This document shows, in pieces, positions 1 through 8,535 of a stretch of 36,679 bases of DNA; position 1 is the first letter of the stretch; every line of letters starts with the position of its first letter. The translations under genes were made by a program, and so were the position numbers. The notes beneath the pieces are model-generated. The model ran no database searches, was not told the origin of the DNA, and was given only the letters and a program-made list of their open reading frames with translations. Location of the stretch: assembly GCF_019721995.1 (NCBI RefSeq), contig NZ_BLYC01000031.1, positions 1 to 36,679 on the forward strand, given 5' to 3'. Source of the stretch: Bathymodiolus japonicus methanotrophic gill symbiont. Lineage in GTDB: Bacteria; Pseudomonadota; Gammaproteobacteria; Methylococcales; Methylomonadaceae.

Positions 1-1
1 T

Positions 2-1330
2 AAGGTTGAAGCTGATAAAACTCAGTCGACTGTTTATAAAAACTTGCTTGGAAACATTATCAAAGAAGTTGATAACAGAGGCTTTACATCAACTCGCACT
101 TTTGACTTTGATGGAAAAATGATTGGCAGTTATACGCCAGATTCAGGTAACGAAGTATTTGCTTGGGATGGCTCGGGCAAGCTGATAGTGCATAATAAAG
201 GCATTGAACATAATACCTATACTTATGACATCCATGAAAGAGCATTAACAGCAACACGCACCGAGGGGGATATGGCACGTACTGTTCATTACACATGGGA
301 TGATCAGGTCAAGGGGTTCTTTAACCTAGGCAGGCTCACAGGAATTCAGGATAAAGGAAATCATATTAATGTTAATTATGACAATGACGGGAACATTACC
401 CAGAAAATATGGAATGTTGCTGCAAAACAGTATGATTATGAATTCCTTTATTACCCGAATGCTATCCCGCTATCTGTGACTTACCCTGATAAATCTTCTG
501 TAACTTATAGTTACAATAAGACTGGTGAATTAGCTACCGTATCTTACGCTGGCGAGACGAAAGCAGTTAATCCAGATGCAACTATAGGGTTTAGTGATTA
601 TGGCATTACATTAAAGCCACAGCAGATAAATTATGGTAAGTCTGTTTCATTGAAACGAGCCATTGATGGCTGGGGTCGCTCTATAGAAGATACATTCTCT
701 CAAGGTGATAAAGTTATTTCATCACTAAAATACGGATGGGATAATACGGGCAACATAACATCGCAAACTCGGGATGGTAAAGTTACTCAATATACATTCG
801 ATATGAGAAAGAGACTGGTTAATGCTAAAAGTCCAACACTTGATTTAAGCTATCAGTATGATGCTAACAACAATCTTTTGCAGAATGGAGCTAACAAGTT
901 TACCGTTGAAAGTAAAACAAACAGACTCGCCACTGGGACAATCGCTGGTAAACCTGTGACGTTTAAGCATGATGCGCTAGGCAGGTTACTAGGTGATGGT
1001 GAAGAATCCTATGCGTACGGTGACAGTGGGCGACTTGAATCTATAAAGAATGGTGGCAACACGGTATCAATTAGCTATTTCAATAGAAAGAAGTTACAGG
1101 ATAACGTAGCAATTTACTTAGATGGTGGCTTGGAAATTGTCAAAGCCGGGCACAAAAAGCGCATCCAGTCTTTCAGTCAAACGTGGGAAGTAATACACCC
1201 AGATGGAAAGATTGATTACATATTCCCAGACAGATTGAGAAGTAACTTAATGAGTGTTGATTCAAAAACATTAACGCCTACATCATCTTTTGAATATGAA
1301 CCTTACGGAAAAGCGCATGCTACTAAGTAA
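2..1330 (+). CDS. Rhs/YD-repeat protein, 3' part
   Basis: This is the C-terminal 442 codons of an Rhs-family protein, a large secreted or surface polymorphic-toxin carrier that forms a beta cage. The frame is open from base 2 with no start, so the gene begins outside the window. Degenerate YD repeats run along its length (for example YDNDGN, YSYNKTGELA, YQYDANNN, KHDALGRLLG). It ends with FEYEPYGKAHATK, a place where Rhs cores usually pass into a variable toxin tip, but here a stop follows directly. Either the tip was lost or this is a short orphan variant. The next frame starts 14 bases before this stop. The family assignment is firm; its role here is unknown. Confidence 0.85.
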   Translation, partial: KVEADKTQSTVYKNLLGNIIKEVDNRGFTSTRTFDFDGKMIGSYTPDSGNEVFAWDGSGKLIVHNKGIEHNTYTYDIHERALTATRTEGDMARTVHYTWDDQVKGFFNLGRLTGIQDKGNHINVNYDNDGNITQKIWNVAAKQYDYEFLYYPNAIPLSVTYPDKSSVTYSYNKTGELATVSYAGETKAVNPDATIGFSDYGITLKPQQINYGKSVSLKRAIDGWGRSIEDTFSQGDKVISSLKYGWDNTGNITSQTRDGKVTQYTFDMRKRLVNAKSPTLDLSYQYDANNNLLQNGANKFTVESKTNRLATGTIAGKPVTFKHDALGRLLGDGEESYAYGDSGRLESIKNGGNTVSISYFNRKKLQDNVAIYLDGGLEIVKAGHKKRIQSFSQTWEVIHPDGKIDYIFPDRLRSNLMSVDSKTLTPTSSFEYEPYGKAHATK

Positions 1331-1529
1331 AGTTATCTCTCTTATGCTCTTGGCAGTTTGTGCTGAGAGTATGGCAGGTGAACAAAGCCCCCGATTTATT
1401 GGGGGCGATTCATCATCTAATTTAATTCATCTTGGAGACAAGCATGGTTCTGTCGCAAGTATTGTTGAAAATGCAGGAAGCCTGGTCTTCAGGCATAACT
1501 ATCCTGCTAAAGCCATAAATTGCTTATAA
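1317..1529 (+). pseudogene. Small secreted protein truncated by an IS6 end
   Basis: An ATG at 1317 overlaps the last codons of the Rhs gene and opens a frame with a signal-peptide-like start: a short charged head (MLLSK), a hydrophobic stretch (VISLMLLAVCA) and a likely cleavage region at AESMAG. From 1446 the sequence is the end of an IS6-family element (GGTTCTGTCGCA), so only about 43 residues belong to the original gene and the rest is IS-encoded tail. The position directly behind an Rhs gene would suit a partner or immunity-type protein, but nothing in the short remnant confirms that. Confidence 0.5.
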
Positions 1530-1609
1530 GCAGGAATTTTTTCCTCAGACAATTGTCGCTTTCGGATCATATGTGCCGTTTCAATTCCATCAATGGTTGC
1601 TTGAGCGGA
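1446..1609 (-). mobile_element. IS6-family element, 3' end fragment
   Basis: The fragment starts with the element terminus GGTTCTGTCGCA and reads, on the minus strand, as the last ~35 codons of the IS6-type transposase seen more completely at 33818-34789 (ATIDGIETAH, QFMALAG at the end). It is cut at 1610 by the CGCTGAAAATC end of a cassette A fragment. Confidence 0.85.
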
Positions 1610-1666
1610 CGCTGAAAATCAGGGAAACGTAGCCTAAGCGAAGTGATGATTTTTAGTCCGCGATAG
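1610..1666 (-). repeat. Cassette A, CGCTG-end fragment
   Basis: These 57 bases match the CGCTGAAAATC end of the 295-bp cassette A through GTCCGCGATAG. The rest of the cassette is missing and IS30 sequence follows. The four bases outside the end are CGGA, which keeps the C at position -4 seen in the other copies. Confidence 0.85.
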
Positions 1667-2038
1667 TTCACCCCCTGCCTTTTTGTCCGCCAGAATATGC
1701 TGGTAGATTGTTTCATGATGAAGACTAATTATACCTTCTTGTTTTGACCGCCCTGCAATCTGCTCAGGACTACAGTCATTCTCAATGCGAACATTAACAA
1801 TGCCTTTTATTTCATCCGTTAATTTAACCTCTTTAGGCTTGTTTTTGTGTCGTTCTTGGGCAAAATCTTCTGCTTGTTTATGCCTGTAGCCTCTTTGACC
1901 TGTATTGCGTTTAATCTCGCGTGAAATATTGCTTTGGCTTCGTTCTAAGGCTTCTGCTATTTTATTCTGTGAAGTTCCCTTTTCTAATTCAATTTCTATA
2001 TAATATCTTTCTTCAGGACATAGGTGTGTATAGCTCAT
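1667..2038 (-). pseudogene. IS30-family transposase, N-terminal part
   Basis: The minus-strand frame starts MSYTHLCPEERYYIE and carries the IS30 N-terminal helix-turn-helix (KIAEALERSQSNISREIKRN) and the conserved CSPEQIAGR and HHETIYQHI segments. After about 124 residues the frame runs into cassette A sequence (the last residues SRTKNHHFA are cassette-encoded), so the catalytic DDE domain is gone. The element's outer end lies in 2039-2157, which has no other gene. Not functional. Confidence 0.85.
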
Positions 2039-2157
2039 TTGTAGCCTCTGTAAATTGTTTGGTAGCTTTTTACTTTACACCTATGTCTTGTCTTAATTCA
2101 ACAGGTGTTAGTCTAGCCAATACTTGCAGAGGGTTATGCACTTATTATACGAATTCG

Positions 2158-2396
2158 GGTAACATCATCGAACAGGATCACCGATTTATCAAAAAGATAA
2201 CAAAACCGATGATGGGCTTTAAAGCGTTTCACTCCGCCCAAGCAACAATTGATGGAATTGAAACGGCACATATCATCCGAAAGGGGCAATTGTCTGAGGA
2301 AAATATTCCTGCTTATAAGCAGTTTATGGCTTTAGCAGGATAGTTATGCCTGAAGACTAGGAGGTCTGTGCTTTTGATAATTATTGCGACAGAACC
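2158..2396 (+). mobile_element. IS6-family element, 3' end fragment
   Basis: The plus strand encodes the last ~60 residues of the IS6 transposase (NIIEQDHRFIKKITKPMM through QFMALAG, stop at 2343), followed by the 53-bp tail and terminus TGCGACAGAACC at 2396. It faces the fragment at 1446-1609 with an IS30 remnant between them. The EQDHRFIKK stretch carries the catalytic glutamate region of the IS6 DDE domain. Confidence 0.85.
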
Positions 2397-2398
2397 TT

Positions 2399-2460
2399 GT
2401 TCTGCTGGGTGAAGGTAAGAGTTTGATGGCAATTGGATGGAAAAACTTGAACATCGAGTA
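2399..2460 (+). repeat. 61-bp repeat shared with 8992-9052
   Basis: The stretch beginning TTCTGCTGGGTGAAGG and ending with CATCGAGTA occurs again at 8992-9052 with only a few differences. It has no reading frame of note and lies between IS ends in both places. It may be the tail of an unrecognised transposon. Confidence 0.6.
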
Positions 2461-2608
2461 GCAGGTATTGAGCTAATGAAAATGATCAAAAAAGGGCAAA
2501 TGATCGGAGGAGATGGTTTGTCTCCTGCAGGACAGTTTTATTCATTAGCCGCATAAAGACCGGTTATAACTGGTTTTTACACGCACGATAAACTTTTGAG
2601 ACAGAACC
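2461..2608 (+). mobile_element. Second IS6-like element, 3' end fragment
   Basis: A short frame ends GIELMKMIKKGQMIGG...FYSLAA with its stop at 2556. This resembles the C-terminus of IS6-type transposases but differs from the common copy here. The terminus at 2608 reads GAGACAGAACC, a variant of the TGCGACAGAACC end. It is therefore a remnant of a second, diverged IS6-like element. Confidence 0.55.
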
Positions 2609-2637
2609 TTAATTAACTAATTAGGAGAATAGGGTAA

Positions 2638-3513
2638 ATGGACATAATAATAGATGGTGAGATTATAAATGTACACTATAAGAAATTATCAATGGGTAAT
2701 AGTGACACAATATCTTGCACTGGATATGGCAAGATAGAGATTGATGAATTGATATTTAAGGAATCACAAAGTGCGGGGGGGAACATGCCTACTATCATGA
2801 CACTACCTACAAAAAGTAACGCGCCACAAAACGGGGAGGATGGGCGTAATGGAGAGGTTGGTTTACAAGGTAGACCGGGTACGGATAGTGAATGTATACC
2901 TTGGGATGATATGTATGCAAGTGCTGATGCAGCAGGTGGCGGAACAGGAGGAAATGGGGAGATAGGGACAAAAGGTCATGATGGTGCAGATGGTGGCAAT
3001 ACACACGATCTATCTATCAAGATAAATAAAATAACTAATCCCGGTCAGTTAGCTATTATTGACCAACCTGGCGCCGGCTGGAATGGTGGAAGGGGCGGCA
3101 GTGGGGGAGCAGGCGGTGCAGGTGGTAATGGTGGAAAACCTATTACATGTGACCTTCAACATGCTCATCCCGGTAATGGAGGTAATGGCGGCAATGGCGG
3201 CAATGGGAGTGATGGCGGCAATGGCGGCAATGGCGGCAATGGTTGCAAAATTGAACTAACAATACCCGTAAATTCAGGTATGAAAAGATGGACTAGATCA
3301 AATATAGGAGTAGCAGGACAGGGAGGACAGGGAGGAATAGTTGGCGAAGGTGGTAGCGGAGGCCCCGAAGGTGGGCAAGGTTTAGATTTACTGCCAGAAG
3401 AAAAGGGACTGTCAATATCGGGTAAAGCAGGTACTAACGGAAATATACCGGGTAAAGCTGGTCAGAATGGTAAGCCCGGTATTGCAGGTTCGATAACAAT
3501 TACAACGGTATAA
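2638..3513 (+). CDS. Glycine-rich collagen-like protein 1
   Basis: This 291-residue protein has an N-terminal beta-type region (residues 1-45), a collagen-like Gly-X-Y stretch (about 65-85), a short beta segment (LSIKINKI, 125-132), a long GGN/GGX triplet block (about 149-202), a second beta segment (KIELTIP), another GQGG-rich part and a closing GKAGQNGKPG motif. Gly-Gly-Asn triplets suit polyglycine-II helices, known from phage adhesins and antifreeze proteins, so a surface or structural role is likely but unproven. No signal peptide or membrane segment is visible. AGGAG lies about 10 bases before the ATG. It is followed after 4 bases by a paralog, so the two form an operon. Confidence 0.8.
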   Translation: MDIIIDGEIINVHYKKLSMGNSDTISCTGYGKIEIDELIFKESQSAGGNMPTIMTLPTKSNAPQNGEDGRNGEVGLQGRPGTDSECIPWDDMYASADAAGGGTGGNGEIGTKGHDGADGGNTHDLSIKINKITNPGQLAIIDQPGAGWNGGRGGSGGAGGAGGNGGKPITCDLQHAHPGNGGNGGNGGNGSDGGNGGNGGNGCKIELTIPVNSGMKRWTRSNIGVAGQGGQGGIVGEGGSGGPEGGQGLDLLPEEKGLSISGKAGTNGNIPGKAGQNGKPGIAGSITITTV

Positions 3514-3517
3514 GATA

Positions 3518-4402
3518 ATGGCTGATAAAACAATAAGTGCGAAAAATCCACTAGTTATTCCAGTTGGCGTAGCCGGAGAAGAGTACGGGACAATAACGGT
3601 AGAAGAGGGCGGCTATATAGACATTATGGGTTCAGGAGGGATTACCATAGATAATCTAAAAGTAGTGGGTGAGCTACCCTTTCCTTTCATACTCGTTCAT
3701 GCGGCAGATGCTCAAAGTGGACAACAAGGGAAAAAAGGAGTTGCTGGCATCAATGGATTGAAAGGAGCAGATGGTACGTGTAATGGCGCCATATCAAGGT
3801 ACGATGCGACACCGGGTACAGATGGTTCTGATTCAGTATCAGGCATGAATGGGACAAATGGAATGACTGGACTAAAATCCCCTGATATTTCAATCACCAT
3901 AAAAAACATCACAATAGCTGATTCACTTATCAACCGATTTACTATTATCAATAAAGGCGGTAAAGGCGGTAAAGGTGGGGATGCTTACAACGACCCCAGC
4001 AAAGGTGACGATCAATGGCGTTCAGAGCAAGGAGGCTATGGCGGAGATGGTGGAGAATATAAATTTTGTGGCGGTAGTTCATCCTATGGTGCTAACGGCG
4101 GCAATGGTGGCAATGGCTGCAAGGGGGATAATGGCGGCAATGGCGGAAATGGCGGAAATGGGGGCTCAGTCGTTATGACCGTACCAGCTGCTTACAAGAA
4201 TGAGTTTGTAACGCTCTGTTTACCGGGAGAAGGAGGAGATGGTGGCAAGGCAAATCTCGTTGGTAGAGGGCAATATGGCGGACTGGGTAAACTGAATAGA
4301 AGCGCGAGAGTAACGGGCAGGAGTGGTTCGTTTGGTGATACACAAGGGAGAGATGGAAGCAGTGGTTCACCCGGTGTAAAAGGCAGTATAAAATTTAATT
4401 AA
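3518..4402 (+). CDS. Glycine-rich collagen-like protein 2
   Basis: This 294-residue paralog of the upstream protein has the same order of parts: N-terminal beta region (1-60), Gly-X-Y collagen-like stretch (67-120), beta segment (ISITIKNITI), GGK/GGN triplets (about 147-216), a second beta segment (VVMTVP), a GEGGDGG part and a GSPGVKG end. Its ATG lies 4 bases after the previous stop and it has no strong ribosome site of its own, so translational coupling is likely. A tandem duplication with divergence is the simplest origin. No enzyme motif is seen; the two could form a mixed triple or PGII bundle (inference). Confidence 0.8.
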   Translation: MADKTISAKNPLVIPVGVAGEEYGTITVEEGGYIDIMGSGGITIDNLKVVGELPFPFILVHAADAQSGQQGKKGVAGINGLKGADGTCNGAISRYDATPGTDGSDSVSGMNGTNGMTGLKSPDISITIKNITIADSLINRFTIINKGGKGGKGGDAYNDPSKGDDQWRSEQGGYGGDGGEYKFCGGSSSYGANGGNGGNGCKGDNGGNGGNGGNGGSVVMTVPAAYKNEFVTLCLPGEGGDGGKANLVGRGQYGGLGKLNRSARVTGRSGSFGDTQGRDGSSGSPGVKGSIKFN

Positions 4403-4439
4403 CCTATAACTCGACCCTCAAGTTTTTGAACAAAATAAT

Positions 4440-4584
4440 TCTAAACTACCGCTTGTTGGGGGTATCTAAGCCCATTAAAGACCTACAAAAACCTTTAGTT
4501 GGTGTGTATGGTAGGGGTTAGCTGTTAAAGTGCCTTAGTGAAGAGCTGCCGCGCCATGTTTACTGTGAGTTATATTTTTTAGAG
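4440..4584 (-). repeat. Diverged inverted copy of the duplicated non-coding segment
   Basis: Read on the minus strand, this gene-free stretch matches 10160-10310 and 22600-22740: the order ACTCACAG, an ACATGGCGCG motif, AGCTCT, CTTTAACAGCTAACCCCTA, then GGTTTTTGTGGGTCTTTAA is kept. It is more diverged than the other two are from each other, so it is an older third copy. It ends where an IS6 terminus begins. Confidence 0.65.
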
Positions 4585-4740
4585 GGTTCTGTCGCATAAA
4601 TCCCCCTTCCCGACGTTATCTGCTATCATAATTATCAATTTCAATAAAAGGTGGATCACATGCTCAGCTTCAAAGGCACTCACTTTCAAAAAGATGTCAT
4701 TCTTTATGCTGTTTTCTTTTATGCCAGGTATGGCGTTTCG
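4585..4740 (+). mobile_element. IS6-family element, 5' end fragment
   Basis: It starts with the terminus GGTTCTGTCGCA. An ATG at 4660, after AAAGGTGG, begins the transposase N-terminus MLSFKGTHFQKD through YARYGVS, 27 codons, before the IS701-like element interrupts it. This is the only place in the window showing the true IS6 start. Confidence 0.85.
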
Positions 4741-4748
4741 TAAAGTAT

Positions 4749-5872
4749 AGAAGTTACGCATTGACAGGCAATGCTAAACTATGAACATTGAAAACACCAA
4801 AGCCATCGGAAAGCCAAGTCTTGATAAGAGAAATAACACGCCCATCAACAGCCCGCTGCACCTTACCGATGTATATTAGCTTTTTATTAAGTGAGCCAAA
4901 ACAGGCCAGTTGTCGGCGATTAGGAGAAGTGATGTCGATATCACATGATAGTGTAAACCGATTTCTGAATCGCGAACTTTATACTGGACGAGACTTATAC
5001 AATGAAGCCAGTACCACATTGAATTTAAAGGGAGGAACCTTGAGTGTAGACGATAGTGTCCTTGATAAACCTTATAGTCAGTATATGGAACTTGTCAGCC
5101 ATTTTTGGTCAGGTAAACATCATCGAGCGGTTAAAGGAATCAATCTTGTGACTTTGTATTACACCGATATTCAAGGGAAGCATCAACCCGTTAATTTTCG
5201 AGTGGTCGACAAAGCAGAAGGAAAGACAAAAAATGACTATTTTCAAGATATGCTGGATGAAGTATTGGCTTGGGGGCTTGATCCTGATTTTGTTACGGGA
5301 GACAGCTGGTACAGTTGTGTGAGTAATCTTAAACTGATTAGAAATCATCAGATAGGTTTGCTCTTTGCATTGGAAAGCAACCGCTTGGTCTCATTGGAAA
5401 AAGGGACATGGTTACAGGTTCAACAGCTGGATATTCCAGAAGATGGCTTGATGGTTTGGCTCAAGAATTTTGGGTTTGTAAAATTATTTCGGACGAACTT
5501 GAAAGACCAAGTTCGCCATTATATAAGCTCACTACCTGATAAAGAGAAAACAATGGTTTTTGATAATAAAGCGTTTACCGAACAACATGATAGGCATTGG
5601 CAGATTGAGCAGTATCATCGAGCGATAAAGCAGGTATGCAATATAGAGCGATTCCAGGTTCGCAGTAAAGGAGCTATAAAGAACCACCTTTTTGCTGCAA
5701 TTTGTGGGTTTGTTCAACTACAAAAACTCAGATTTGCTGAAGTGATTAATAATTGCTATAGCGTGCAGCGAAATTTATTCAAAGATGTGATAGCTTCGTT
5801 CATTGGAACCTTTATGCCAAAGTTGAATCATTTGAATCCAGAATTTCAATCTGTCGTCAATGCGTAACTTCT
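4749..5872 (+). mobile_element. IS701-like insertion sequence, complete
   Basis: The element is bounded by inverted repeats reading AGAAGTTACGCATTGAC at 4749-4765 and its reverse complement at 5856-5872, 17 matching bases. It holds one transposase gene and nothing else. It lies in an IS6 copy on the left, but the IS6 sequence does not resume on the right, so a deletion or rearrangement followed. No clear target duplication can be read. Confidence 0.8.
4788..5867 (+). CDS. IS701-family transposase
   Basis: The 359-residue DDE transposase appears intact. It starts with a substrate-binding head (CTLPMYISFLLSEPK, SHDSVNRFLNREL). The catalytic sites are visible: the first aspartate in LSVDDSVLDK, the second in TGDSWYS, and the glutamate in WQIEQYHR, followed by the family signature NIERFQVRSKGAIKNH. 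Length and motif order match the IS701 group. It fills the element almost end to end, with its stop 5 bases inside the right end, and is the best candidate for an active enzyme here besides the first IS3 copy. Confidence 0.85.
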   Translation: MKTPKPSESQVLIREITRPSTARCTLPMYISFLLSEPKQASCRRLGEVMSISHDSVNRFLNRELYTGRDLYNEASTTLNLKGGTLSVDDSVLDKPYSQYMELVSHFWSGKHHRAVKGINLVTLYYTDIQGKHQPVNFRVVDKAEGKTKNDYFQDMLDEVLAWGLDPDFVTGDSWYSCVSNLKLIRNHQIGLLFALESNRLVSLEKGTWLQVQQLDIPEDGLMVWLKNFGFVKLFRTNLKDQVRHYISSLPDKEKTMVFDNKAFTEQHDRHWQIEQYHRAIKQVCNIERFQVRSKGAIKNHLFAAICGFVQLQKLRFAEVINNCYSVQRNLFKDVIASFIGTFMPKLNHLNPEFQSVVNA

Positions 5873-5903
5873 AAAGTAGTTCAAATAAATATTAGGGTAT
5901 TTT

Positions 5904-5987
5904 ATGACTAAATACAGGTTTAATCCTGAACTATTCCCTAAGCAAACAGATAAAAGCATAAATGACGGTATCATGCATTTTTTCTGA
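5904..5987 (+). pseudogene. Short orphan reading frame, possible gene head
   Basis: A 27-codon frame (MTKYRFNPELFPKQTD...) begins at an ATG between the IS701 element and cassette B. It reads like the start of a soluble protein that is then cut or out of frame. I do not recognise it. The rest of 5873-6082 holds nothing I can name. Confidence 0.25.
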
Positions 5988-6082
5988 TTTAGAAAAGCAA
6001 ATTGTTTTACGCGTTAAACGTTTAATCCATGTTCTTAAATTTAGGTTTTTACGCTCTATTTTTTGCGTATTTTTCTTTCCAA

Positions 6083-6341
6083 CGCTGTCAGCCCCGGACG
6101 GGCTGATAGTCTCCAGAAGGCGCAGGGTTGTTGCCAATCCGAAGTGCGCGATAGCGCGCGAGGGATGCTAAAATTTTATCCCGAATAGCCGTAGAGCCAT
6201 TTGTGGTAGCCATGACTGAGCTGCTTTGTGCTCAGTCTGTGGCGGACGCAGGGCGGCTGGAGCATCTCCTATTCGCTGCGTAGGTGAACGAATTACGGCG
6301 ACAGGAGTCCCGGAATTTCGTGAGGTAGCATGGCGCGCCTG
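6083..6341 (+). repeat. Cassette B copy
   Basis: A near-full copy, from CGCTGTCAGCCCCGGAC to GGCGCGCCTG, 259 bp, slightly changed around 6118-6140. The left flank is CCAA, so a C sits at -4. The right side joins an IS6 fragment in reverse orientation, so this copy is a recombination joint rather than a clean insertion. Confidence 0.85.
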
Positions 6342-6548
6342 AAAGCCCATCATCGGTTTTGTTATTTTTTTGATAAAGCGATGATCCTGTTCGATGATGT
6401 TATTCAAATATTTAACTTGTAATATGTCAATCATAGTGGCAAACCCAGCGATGATTAACAAGTGGTTAATATTGGCTAATCCTGCATAGTTAGCGCCACT
6501 TTTATCCATAACGACCTTATCAGGAAAGGGGGGGTATGCGACAGAACC
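6342..6548 (-). mobile_element. IS6-family fragment with internal deletion
   Basis: The minus strand encodes the middle of the IS6 transposase (VVMDKSGANYAGLANIN...IIEQDHRFIKKITKPMMGF). At its head the sequence jumps within about 7 bases of the outer terminus TGCGACAGAACC at 6548. The first ~115 codons were therefore deleted while the end was kept. It is cut on the left by cassette B. Confidence 0.8.
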
Positions 6549-6584
6549 TTATTTTCTATTAATTTGAACCTTTATTACTTCGGG

Positions 6585-6861
6585 TCATGCGCCACTATTT
6601 CGGGTTTTAAATTCCTCGAACATCTCCAAAAACAAGACATTCATTGACTTACTACGCATTGATGCATACGCCTTAAACTCATTTCTTGCGCTCTCTGGTA
6701 CTCTTATTTGCATGAGAACAAGCGAGCTAGGCGGCGTTTGTTCTGTCGCTGCTGCTGGCTTTGGCTAGTATGGTCTCCTCTAAATCAATCGTGTTAGGGT
6801 CAAGCCCTGTTTTGCCTTTTGTGTCTGTTTTTTTGCTTACTGGTGGTTTTAGATTTGCCAT
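6585..6861 (-). pseudogene. Ribbon-helix-helix plasmid partition partner, frameshifted
   Basis: On the minus strand an ATG at 6861 begins MANLKPPVSKKTDTKGK, a typical basic disordered head of a small ParG/ParB-like partner. After about 36 codons the frame meets a stop, but one frame over it continues ...QIRVPESARNEFKAYASM...NVLFLEMFEEFK, a ribbon-helix-helix domain, to a stop at 6585. The span is 277 bases, one more than a multiple of three, which fits a single-base frameshift. A GGGGAG sequence precedes the ATG. The end of a ParA gene sits just upstream, so this is the second gene of a dead parA-parB locus. Confidence 0.7.
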
Positions 6862-6862
6862 G

Positions 6863-6929
6863 TTATGCGCTCCCCTGCTTCGCTGTTTGTTGCTCTGTTG
6901 CTTTGTTAAATAATTGCTCTATGATTTTA
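6863..6929 (-). pseudogene. ParA ATPase, C-terminal remnant
   Basis: The minus strand reads IIEQLFNKATEQQTAKQGSA and a stop at 6863, one base before the ATG of the RHH gene. The terminal IIEQL helix and the position directly ahead of an RHH gene fit a ParA tail. The rest was removed when the IS3 element at 6930 inserted or recombined. Confidence 0.5.
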
Positions 6930-8235
6930 TATAATCCCCCAGCAAATCCAGACAAGAAATCAAAGCAATCTTATTCCAAATTAGTTACTATTTGTAAAAA
7001 ATTGGAGTATTAAAATGAGCAGAAAAAGAACGGTCTACAGTGCTGAATTTAAAAGCAAGTTGGTATTAGAAGTTTTAAAGAATGAAAAAACACTGCAAGA
7101 AATTGCCAGTGCAAATAACATCACACCTAAGAACCTACAAAACTGGAAAAAAATATTCTTAGACAATGCAGAAATAGCAATGGAGCCCTCCAAAGCCGTT
7201 AAAGATTACAAAGAGGATCTATTAGCAGCTCAAGAACAAAATGAGATGCTCACAAAAATCGTAGGAAAAATGACGGTTGAAAAGGAGTGGCTCGAAAAAA
7301 AGCTAAAAAGCTTGGACTCATCTGATAGAAAACAGTTGATTGAGCCCAAGCTTAACACTCTACCTCTAACACAGCAGTGTGCATTATTAGGATTAAATAG
7401 AAGCAATCTCTATTACAAAAAAAGAGAGAATAAAAAGAAAGAAGAGATCAAAACTCAGATTAATCACATTTTTAAAGACATCCCTATTTATGGTGCGGCT
7501 AAAGTACACCAGCAGTTGCTTGAAGGTGGTTTTAAAGTCAGTTTAAACACGGTGGCGAGTTATCGGCAGCAGATGGGCTTGAAAGCCGTATTAGCGGTAA
7601 AACAAGTCAATACAACGATCCCCATAAAAGAACATAAAAAATATACTTATAAGCTTAGAGATCTTGATATATCACACGCTAACCAAGTTTGGAGTACAGA
7701 TATAACCTATATTAAAACCAAAGAAGGGATGGTTTATTTAGCGGCGATTATTGATTGGCACTCAAAAGCAGTGCTCGCCCATAAAATATCAAACACAATG
7801 GATTCTTTTTTAGTTATGGATGTATTAGATGAAGCGCTTTCTCTCTACGGAACACCTGAAATTTTTAATACGGATCAAGGCAGTCAATACACCAGTGAAA
7901 TTCATACCCAACGACTAAAAAACAAAGGCATTACTATTTCTATGGATGGAAAAGGACGAGCAACGGATAATATTTGTATTGAACGGTTTTGGCGAAGTGC
8001 AAAATGTGAGCGTATTTATTTAAATGAATATGGTTCAATTAGAGCGTTAATAGAAGATGTTGATGACTATATTGAGTTTTATAATCATCAACGGTTTCAT
8101 GAAACCCTGGACTATAAAAAACCAATGAATGTATATAGAGAAAGTATTTTAGCTAATGAACAGCAGAATGAAGCGGCTTAGGAATATGGAATAAGGATTG
8201 TTGAAAAATCTGTCTTGACTCTTTGGGGTGCTATA
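6930..8235 (+). mobile_element. IS3-family element, copy 1 (intact)
   Basis: This 1306-bp element has imperfect ends TATAATCCCCCAGC and GGGGTGCTATA. Two more copies lie at 29594-30898 and 35187-36491 with the same boundaries. This is the only one with a single uninterrupted transposase frame. No target duplication is seen, so flanks may have recombined. Confidence 0.85.
7015..8181 (+). CDS. IS3-family transposase, fused OrfAB
   Basis: The protein is 388 residues. An OrfA-like helix-turn-helix occupies about residues 5-50 (LQEIASANNITPKNLQNWKK), a heptad-rich coiled coil about 65-100, an HTH_21-like segment about 145-190 and an rve DDE core after 220. Catalytic residues are D229 (STDITYI), D287 (NTDQGSQYTS) and E323 (CIERFWRSAK). 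IS3 elements usually make this product by frameshifting between two frames, but here OrfA and OrfB are one frame. A TTGGAGT ribosome site precedes the ATG. Likely active; it may drive the two other copies in trans. Confidence 0.9.
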   Translation: MSRKRTVYSAEFKSKLVLEVLKNEKTLQEIASANNITPKNLQNWKKIFLDNAEIAMEPSKAVKDYKEDLLAAQEQNEMLTKIVGKMTVEKEWLEKKLKSLDSSDRKQLIEPKLNTLPLTQQCALLGLNRSNLYYKKRENKKKEEIKTQINHIFKDIPIYGAAKVHQQLLEGGFKVSLNTVASYRQQMGLKAVLAVKQVNTTIPIKEHKKYTYKLRDLDISHANQVWSTDITYIKTKEGMVYLAAIIDWHSKAVLAHKISNTMDSFLVMDVLDEALSLYGTPEIFNTDQGSQYTSEIHTQRLKNKGITISMDGKGRATDNICIERFWRSAKCERIYLNEYGSIRALIEDVDDYIEFYNHQRFHETLDYKKPMNVYRESILANEQQNEAA

Positions 8236-8492
8236 CAAGGCTTGATTTTCCCACCCCGCCTTTTTGGTTTAATAATGAAATAATCATTTTTATTGTTTCC
8301 CCTACATATAATAAAAACATTGAACACAATATAACCAATACTTAAATAAATTACAATACCTTTAATAAATACATCAAAAACAATACATTTATTAATACAC
8401 ACAAAAACACTATAAATATATTTTATATTAAAACAAATACAACCAGTACTTATTGTACTAATAGGTATATATTCCTTTACTTAGCTGGTAGC

Positions 8493-8520
8493 ATGTAGTA
8501 GATACTACTATCTACTACAT
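8493..8520. promoter_or_regulatory. Inverted repeat, likely KfrA operator
   Basis: Two perfect 11-bp arms, ATGTAGTAGAT and ATCTACTACAT, are separated by 6 bases and end 15 bases before the ATG of the kfrA-like gene. KfrA proteins are known to repress their own promoter by binding a palindromic operator, so this is the expected place and form. The short TAGTAGAT units are also repeated inside the spacer. Confidence 0.6.
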
Positions 8521-8535
8521 AAATCAGGTGAAATT

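Noticed and set aside
1921-2343. 140-codon plus-strand frame
   Set aside because: The first part is the reverse of the IS30 transposase; only the last ~60 codons are real, as an IS6 fragment.
3059-4178. Met/Ala-rich frames over the glycine-rich genes
   Set aside because: They are off-frame readings of GGN repeats.
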